Source: Ascochyta rabiei (Eukaryota; Ascomycota; Dothideomycetes; Pleosporales; Didymellaceae). Taken from it: 64,000 nucleotides of DNA. A model generated the notes under the pieces. It was not told where the DNA came from, did no database searches, and saw nothing but the letters and a program-made list of their open reading frames with translations. Position 1 is the stretch's first letter; every line of letters begins with the position of its first letter. The position numbers and the translations under genes are program-made. The stretch lies in the NCBI RefSeq assembly GCF_004011695.2, contig NC_082415.1, positions 496,001-560,000 on the forward strand, read 5' to 3'. Shown here piece after piece: positions 57,868 through 64,000 of this stretch.

Positions 57868-59553
57868 GATAGTCTACCTAGTAGCTCTAATAGTACATAA
57901 AACTAAGAGTAAACTAATAGTAATATTAACAACTACTATAGTAACTCTAAAGATAAATTAGTATTTATAACTAGTAATACCACTTTAGAGCTAAGTACCT
58001 ACTTTAAAGTAATAAATTTAGAGAATAAAAAGAAATAGCTTAAAGCTTGTAAACTAGAGTACAATTAACTAAAAGAATAAAATACCTAGTTACTAGTAGA
58101 GCTACCTAAGAATAGTACAGTACTAAAGGGACGCTAGGTATTAAAGATTAAAGAAGACTCTTATAACAACATTATTAAATATAAAGTAAGATAGGTTATT
58201 AAAGGGTTTAGCTAAATCTATAGACTAGACTACCTAGAAACCTTTATAAATATAATAAGAATAGAGATTATAAGACTTCTACTATTTATAGCAGTATTTC
58301 TAGATCTAGAAATAATATAGCTAGTTTTAAAAAGGCTTTTCTATACGTACCTATAGATATACTTATAGATATATAACAGTATATAGAGTTTCTAGAAGAG
58401 AAGACTAAGGTTAATAAATTAAATAAGGTAATTTATTAATTAAAATAAGCACCTAAAGCCTAGTATACATACCTAAAACCTATTCTAAGTAAACTAGATT
58501 TTAAGCCTATATTTACAGAATAAGGTATCTTTATAAATAAGAAGATAGATATCTATCTAATAATCTATGTAGATAATGTTCTTATAATAGAAAATAACGT
58601 TAAACTTATTAAAGAACTAGAAATAAATCTAGTAAGGCTACTAGAAATAAGTAATCTAGGAGAAGCAAAATATTTTCTAGGGATAGAGATAATAAGAGAT
58701 AGAGTAAGAAGATCTATTTACTTAAAACAAACTAAGTATATTAAAGATATACTAGTAATATATAATAACCTAGATTTACATCCTGTTAGTACACTAGTAG
58801 AAGCTAGTATTAAGTTATAAAAGAATAAAGAATTAGTAACTTTAGAAGATATAAAACTATACTAGTAATATATAGGTAGTTTAATATACTTAACTACCTA
58901 TACTAGACTAGACTTAGTATTTAGTATCTATATCTGCGTAAGATATATGTCTTACCCTGCTAAAGAACACTTTATAGTAGTTAATAGGATTTTTAAATAC
59001 CTAAATTACATAAGAGAAAATAAATTATTTTTCTAATTATAATTAGTACCCTTATTGCTTAGATATACAGATGCTAATTAGAGTAGTAATTTAACTACTA
59101 GAAAAAGTATAACTAGATGTATATTTATGTTTAATAACACCTCTATTAGCTAGTCTAGTAAACTATAAAATTAACTACTCTAAGTAGCTATAAAGTAGAG
59201 TATATAGCTCTAAAAGAAGCTATTAAAGAATATACCTATTTAATAAGTATCTATAAATAACTAGATATTAATAAACTTCTAAATCTAAAAGAAGAGAAAT
59301 TCTATCTATTTAGTAATAATTAACCTACTATTACACTAGTAAGTAACCTAGAATACTACTATAAAACTAAGTATATAGATATATAATATTACTTTATAAG
59401 AGAAAAGATTCTAGAAGTAATAATATATATAAACTATATACTAATTAAAGAATAACTAGTATATATATTTATAAAAGTACTAAATACACTTACCTTTACT
59501 ACCTTATTTAATAAGCTAAATATTGTAAAATATTTATAATGCTTAAGAGGGTA
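57868..59553 (+). pseudogene. Chimeric copia-3 RT/RNase H (second tandem unit, broken)
   Basis: The first part (57868 to at least 58129) carries copy A-type bases, shared with 62234 onwards. From 58292 it is identical to copy B (53925 onwards). It is therefore a recombinant of the two copia copies. The RT active site is YVDN as in copy B. The frame is broken at the same places as in the parents. Confidence 0.88.
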
Positions 59554-60440
59554 TATTTAATATAAAATGATTTTAAAAGTAAGTAATACAACTACAAATA
59601 TAAAAACTAAGAGAATACTTCTTAAATAAACTATAAATAAGAAGATTATAATATAACCTATTTCTAAGTATATATAGTTAAAGCTATAATAGAAGCTATA
59701 GAAGTCTAGAAATACTTATAAGCCTAGTATTAGTTATAACACACCTAATAAACTAGATTAAAATATTACCTAAGCTCTACTAGTCCTAACTAAGTCTCTA
59801 AAGATAATAGAAGTTAAGGAATAGAAGAAATACACAAATTTTGTAATAAAAACCTTATAGTTAGGAGTAACCTATTATTTATTACACTAGCGCATCTTAG
59901 ACTAGATACATTACTAGCTAACATATAATATCTAAGATTAGTAAGCCTATACTACTAGCAGCGCTAGTGTGATAAATTATTCTAAACTGACTTTTTAACA
60001 CCTTGCTCGCAATCGTGCTAAAACGCGTTTTTTAAGGTTTCTTCTCTAATACTAGAATAAACCTAGTAAGATAAAGTATAAATAAAAACTATAAGATTAT
60101 AATACTCTAAGGATAAGAGTACTAAAAATAAATTTAAAACACTAAGTGTTTCACTAAGGGGTAATCTAAAACCGGATCTAGCCCTTTCTAAAACTAGATC
60201 TAGGCCTGTCTAAAAAACCAGATCTAGGCCTATCTAAAACCGGATCTAGGCCTATCTAAAACCGGATCTAGGTCTACCCGAAACCGGATTTAGGTCTACC
60301 TAAAACTAGATCTAGGTCTATCTAAAAACTAGATCTAGGCCTATCTAAAACTATAAAGGATAAATACAGCTCTCTCTCTATAGTTACAAAATTAATTAAT
60401 TAAACTATTACTTCTATAAATATTACTTCTAATTTTCACA
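59554..60440 (+). repeat. LTR-4 (887 bp), duplicate of LTR-3
   Basis: Appears identical to 55187-56073 including all eight minisatellite units. Part of tandem unit 2. Confidence 0.9.
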
Positions 60441-62231
60441 CATAATAATACCTTCTTAGTAATACTATTTAGAGGTTTTAAAAGAAGCTTCGATATAGCT
60501 TACGCTCTAGACTCTTAAATAAGACGTAATTCTCTCTTAGTAACGCGCTGTAGCTATCTATAGAGTTCCTTAAGCTATACTAAGTAATTAACGTATAGAA
60601 TAACCTTTATATACTAATTCCTCTAGCTAACTTACAGAAGCTAGATAATAATAAGAAGCAGGTAATTATTAAATATGTTCTTAAGCTAGACGCGTAGGAA
60701 TTTTCCTCTTAGCTCTAAGATATAGCTACTATAGCTAATTCTTTACGCGCTAAGTATAATCTAGGCCCTATTAGCATAAACTAGCCTACTATGTTTGTTA
60801 AGTAATACCTAGAGCTTTAAGTTAAGTTTAATTATAAGTATAACTATAAGAAAGCTCTCTATAAGGATCCTAAGGTTCTATAGAGCTAGTTTAGCCTAGT
60901 AGTAAACGTAAAAGCTAAGTATAGTATCTAGAATAAAGATATATATAACTTTAATAAGACAGGATTTATAATAGGCTAGATCTCTCTAGAAGTAGTTATT
61001 ACAGCTTTAGAATAATAAGGTTAGCTAAAGGTAGTCTAGCTAGGTAACTATAAGTAGGCTACAGCTATAGTAGGTATTAATACTAAAGAATAGGCTATTC
61101 TAGCCTTTCTTATCTTTTAGGCCTACTACTACCTCTCTACCTAGTATAAAGAAGAGGATCTGCCTTAAGACTAGGTTATTAAAGTCTCTAATAACGGCTA
61201 GACTACTAATAAGCTTAGTCTAGACTAGATAAGCTACTTTAACAGGCATATAAAGGAGCGTACTGTTAGCACCTACTATTTACTTATTATTAATAGTTAT
61301 AAGAGCTATAACTTTCTTAAATTTTAGTAGTACTGTAAGGATAATAAGATTATTACTCTCTCTTTACCTTCTTACTTATTATACCTTATATAGTCTCTTA
61401 ATATAGCCTATTTTACTACTTTAAAGAAGGCGTATAGGTGCTAAGCTAAAATACTTATATATTACTAGATTAACTATATTATAAAGATAGAGTTTCTACT
61501 ATACTTTATACGCGCCTATAACGCTAAAATTACTTCTAGTTATATTTAGGGGGGGTCTAAGGTGCTAGACTAGTCCTGTTTAACTTATAATAGGTTATAA
61601 GTAGCCTTAATATAAAGCTACGTATACTATTACTACTACTACCTGTTAATAAAAAGCTTTAGCAGTTATAAACCCTAAGTAATACCCTTATACTTAGGCT
61701 ATAATTAGCGCTTATAAAGATAAGAATTTAGAGGTATATAGATAGCTTACCTACCTCTGTAGTTAAAGTGTTTAAGAAGGTCTTAAAGGAGGTAGCTGTA
61801 ATTGCGTATAAGCTACTATTAGCGTAATAGAAGATTACTAAGCTTTAAGCTACTAATAAGGTAGCTATATAACAAAAATTACATAAAAGAAAGTAGGTTA
61901 AGAAAGAAGGTACTCTAATAGTTAAAGAGAGCTAGTAACTAACAGCTCTAAAAGAGTTTATAGTGTGTAGTAATAGTAAGAAGGTAAAGAAGTAGGTGCG
62001 TGCTAATAGGGCTAAGCTAACCTAAAGGCGCTGTAGATAGTGTAGTAAGACTAGATATAATACGTAAACGTATAAAAATAATATAGAATTAGTCTCTAAG
62101 TAATATTATAGCTTAACTTACCTTATACAGTGCTAGTTTATAGTATTTTAGACTATAATAGAGTAAGTTTTAGAAGAGGCTTAGTAAAAGTAATTCTCTT
62201 ATCTATTAATTCTTTTGTCTGTAGGGTACGT
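60441..62231 (+). pseudogene. Pogo-3 3' part with broken transposase, second copy
   Basis: Copy of 56074-57865 lacking one T near 61553. It includes the transposase remnant and the right terminal repeat (ending GTAGGGTACGT), followed by TA 62232-62233. It has no left terminal repeat, because it arose by duplication and not by transposition. Confidence 0.9.
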
Positions 62232-62233
62232 TA

Positions 62234-63920
62234 GATAGTCTACCTAGTAGCTCTAATAGTACATAAAACTAAGAGTAAACTAATAGTAATATTAACAACT
62301 ACTATAGTAACTCTAAAGATAAATTAGTATTTATAACTAGTAATACCACTTTAGAGCTAAGTACCTACTTTAAAGTAATAAATTTAGAGAATAAAAAGAA
62401 ATAGCTTAAAGCTTGTAAACTAGAGTACAATTAACTAAAAGAATAAAATACCTAGTTACTAGTAGAGCTACCTAAGAATAGTACAGTACTAAAGGGACGC
62501 TAGGTATTAAAGATTAAAGAAGACTCTTATAACAACATTATTAAATATAAAGTAAGATAGGTTATTAAAGGGTTTAGCTAAATCTATAGACTAGACTACC
62601 TAGAAACCTTTATAAATATAATAAGAATAGAGATTATAAGACTTCTACTATTTATAGTACTGTTTCTAAATCTAGAAATAATGTAGCTAGATTTTAAAAA
62701 CGCTTTTCTATACGTATCTATAGATATACTTATAGATATACAACAGCCTATAGGCTTTCTAGAAGATAAAACTAAGGTTTATAAATTAAATAAAGTAATT
62801 TATAGATTAAAACAAACACCTAGAGCCTAGTATACATACCTAAAAGCTTTTCTAAGTAAACTAAATTTTAAGCCTATATTTACAGAATAAGGTATATTTA
62901 TAAATTAGAAGATAGATATCTATCTAATAATCTATATAGACAATCTTCTTATAATAGAAAATAACATTAAACTTATTAAAGAACTAAAAATAAATCTAGC
63001 AAGGCTACTAGAACTAATTAATCTAGGAGAAGCAAAATATTTTCTAGGGATAGAGATAATAAGAGATAGAGTAAGAAGATCTATTTACTAAAAATAAACT
63101 AAGTATATTAAAGATATACTAGTAAAATATAATAAGCTAGATTTTAATCCTATTAGTACACTAGTAGAAGCTAGTGTTAAGTTATAAAAGAATAAAGATT
63201 AAGTAACTTTAGAAGATATAAAACTATACTAGTAATATATAGGTAGTTTAATATACTTAACTACCTATACTAGACTAGACTTAGTATTTAGTATTTATAG
63301 TTACATAAGACATATATCTAACCCTACTAAAGAACACTTTCTAGCAGTTAATAGGATATTTAAAAACTAAATTACACAAAAGAAAATATATTATTTGTCT
63401 AATTATAATTAGTAACCTTATTGCTTAAATATACAGATGCTAATTAGAGTAGTAATTTAACTACTAGAAAAAGTACAACTAGATATACATTTATGTTTAA
63501 TAATACCTCTATTAGCTAGTCTAGTAAACTATAAAAATTAACTGCTCTAAGTAGCTAAAAAGCAGAATACATAGCTCTAAAAGAAGCTATTAAAGAATAT
63601 ACCTATTTAATAAGTATCTATAAATAACTAGATATTAATAAACTTCTAAATCTAGAAGAAGAGAAATTCTATCTATTTAGTAATAATTAACCTACTATTA
63701 CACTAGTAAGTAACCTAGAATACTACTATAAAACTAAGTATATAGATATATAATATTACTTTATAAGAGAAAAGATTCTAGAAGTAATAATATATATAAA
63801 CTATATACTAATTAAAGAAAAACTAGTATATATATTTATAAAAGTACTAAATACACCTACCTTTACTACCTTCTTTAATAAGCTAAATATTATAAAATAG
63901 TTATATTGCTTAAGAGAGTA
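62234..63920 (+). pseudogene. Copia-3A RT/RNase H, original 3' half (broken)
   Basis: Identical to unit 2 until 62657, then homologous but clearly diverged (for example TAGTACTGTTTCTAAATC against TAGCAGTATTTCTAGATC). RT active site YIDN at 62933-62944. RNase H begins near 63440 (TTRKSTTRYTFMFNN). It ends with the polypurine tract AAGAGAGTA before LTR-5. Stops and small frame changes throughout. Confidence 0.85.
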
Positions 63921-63967
63921 TATCTAAAATAAAATAATTTAAAAAGTAAACAATATAACTACAAATA
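63921..63967 (+). repeat. LTR-5, first 47 bp of the copia-3A 3' LTR
   Basis: Starts TATCTAAAATAAAATAATTT, matching the LTR start, and follows the family to ACTACAAATA, where it is interrupted at a TA (63966-63967). Confidence 0.8.
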
Positions 63968-64000
63968 AGGTACCCTACAGGCGATCCGCTTAACAGGCAA
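63968..64000. mobile_element. Terminal repeat of another pogo-like element at the window edge
   Basis: AGGTACCCTACAGGCGATCC, followed by GCTTAACAGG. It resembles the pogo-3 end (ACGTACCCTACGG) and the pogo-2 subterminal GGATC words, begins right after a TA inside the LTR, and keeps unmutated CGATCCG. The element continues beyond the window. Confidence 0.6.

Larger units (their letters stand above)
53501..62233 (+). repeat. 4366-bp tandem duplication (two near-identical units plus a partial third)
   Basis: Unit 1 is 53501-57867, unit 2 is 57868-62233, and a partial third starts at 62234. Each unit is copia-3 RT/RNase H, an LTR, then the 3' part of pogo-3. From 53763 to 57867 unit 1 matches unit 2 by eye except for one T after a G7 run (57188-57190 versus 61553-61556). 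Unit 1 differs from unit 2 at several sites in its first 262 bases (last at 53762), and there unit 2 matches the third copy instead. The third copy stops matching at 62658. Confidence 0.92.
46809..64000 (+). mobile_element. Long-LTR copia element, copy A (copia-3A), split by pogo-3 and extended by a tandem duplication
   Basis: 5' LTR at 46809-47562, gag to integrase at 47563-50000, pogo-3 inserted at the TA 50001-50002. Its RT/RNase H half resumes after the pogo at 57868 and again, after the tandem duplication, at 62234-63920, followed by the start of its 3' LTR (63921-63967), which is cut by another pogo-like end at 63968. In the homologous copy B the uninterrupted target reads GAGTAGATAGTC (53497-53508), which proves the TA insertion point. 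The bases before the element are GAATT; the far end is outside the window. Confidence 0.8.

Overview
The window reads as a transposon graveyard from a filamentous ascomycete (Pezizomycotina type). Almost all of it is AT-rich transposon sequence whose frames are riddled with TAG and TAA where Trp (TGG) and Gln (CAG/CAA) codons are expected, with His turned to Tyr and catalytic Asp to Asn. This is the signature of repeat-induced point mutation (RIP). Evidence for a fungus also comes from the element types (Ty3/gypsy with chromodomain, Ty1/copia, Tad-like LINE, Fot1/pogo DNA transposons) and from a kinase-like gene with a 58-bp spliceosomal intron. I cannot name the species.

Layout. 1-3483: minus-strand gypsy copy, cut by the window edge, with its 155-bp 5' LTR. 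3489-18290: three-level nest. A gag-coding retroelement (plus strand, 4420-4882 resuming at 17289) is split by a minus-strand copia (4883-17288, 168-bp LTRs, target duplication AGCCC), which is split by a full-length plus-strand gypsy (7066-14190, 155-bp LTRs, target duplication CTCTA). 18300 to about 25300: minus-strand LINE, with a 1.1-kb foldback DNA element (22492-23613) between its ORF1 and ORF2. 25500-29623: Fot1/pogo elements. One truncated end lies head to head with an almost complete element, which carries a second pogo in the 3' part of its transposase.

29627-33361 is the only island of ordinary composition. It holds an intact APH-fold phosphotransferase-like gene (29996-30923), a small convergent gene (31119-31529) and a long open frame without an early ATG (32585-33361). 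RIP-type sequence resumes at about 33362.

33362-37581: degraded coding relics I cannot assign. 37582-44125: complete plus-strand copia (162-bp LTRs). 44126-45430: minus-strand copy of the same gag element seen at 4.4-18.3 kb. 46809-64000: a copia with long LTRs (copy A) is split by a pogo at a TA, and that pogo is split by a second copia of the same family (copy B, 50081-56073). A later unequal crossover between the two copia pol regions produced a 4366-bp near-identical tandem duplication (53501-62233). The window ends in the terminal repeat of another pogo-like element inside the last LTR.

Only the two island genes look functional. Every transposon protein is broken. The point of interest is the relative chronology: insertions, then RIP, then a tandem duplication that carries no RIP differences.
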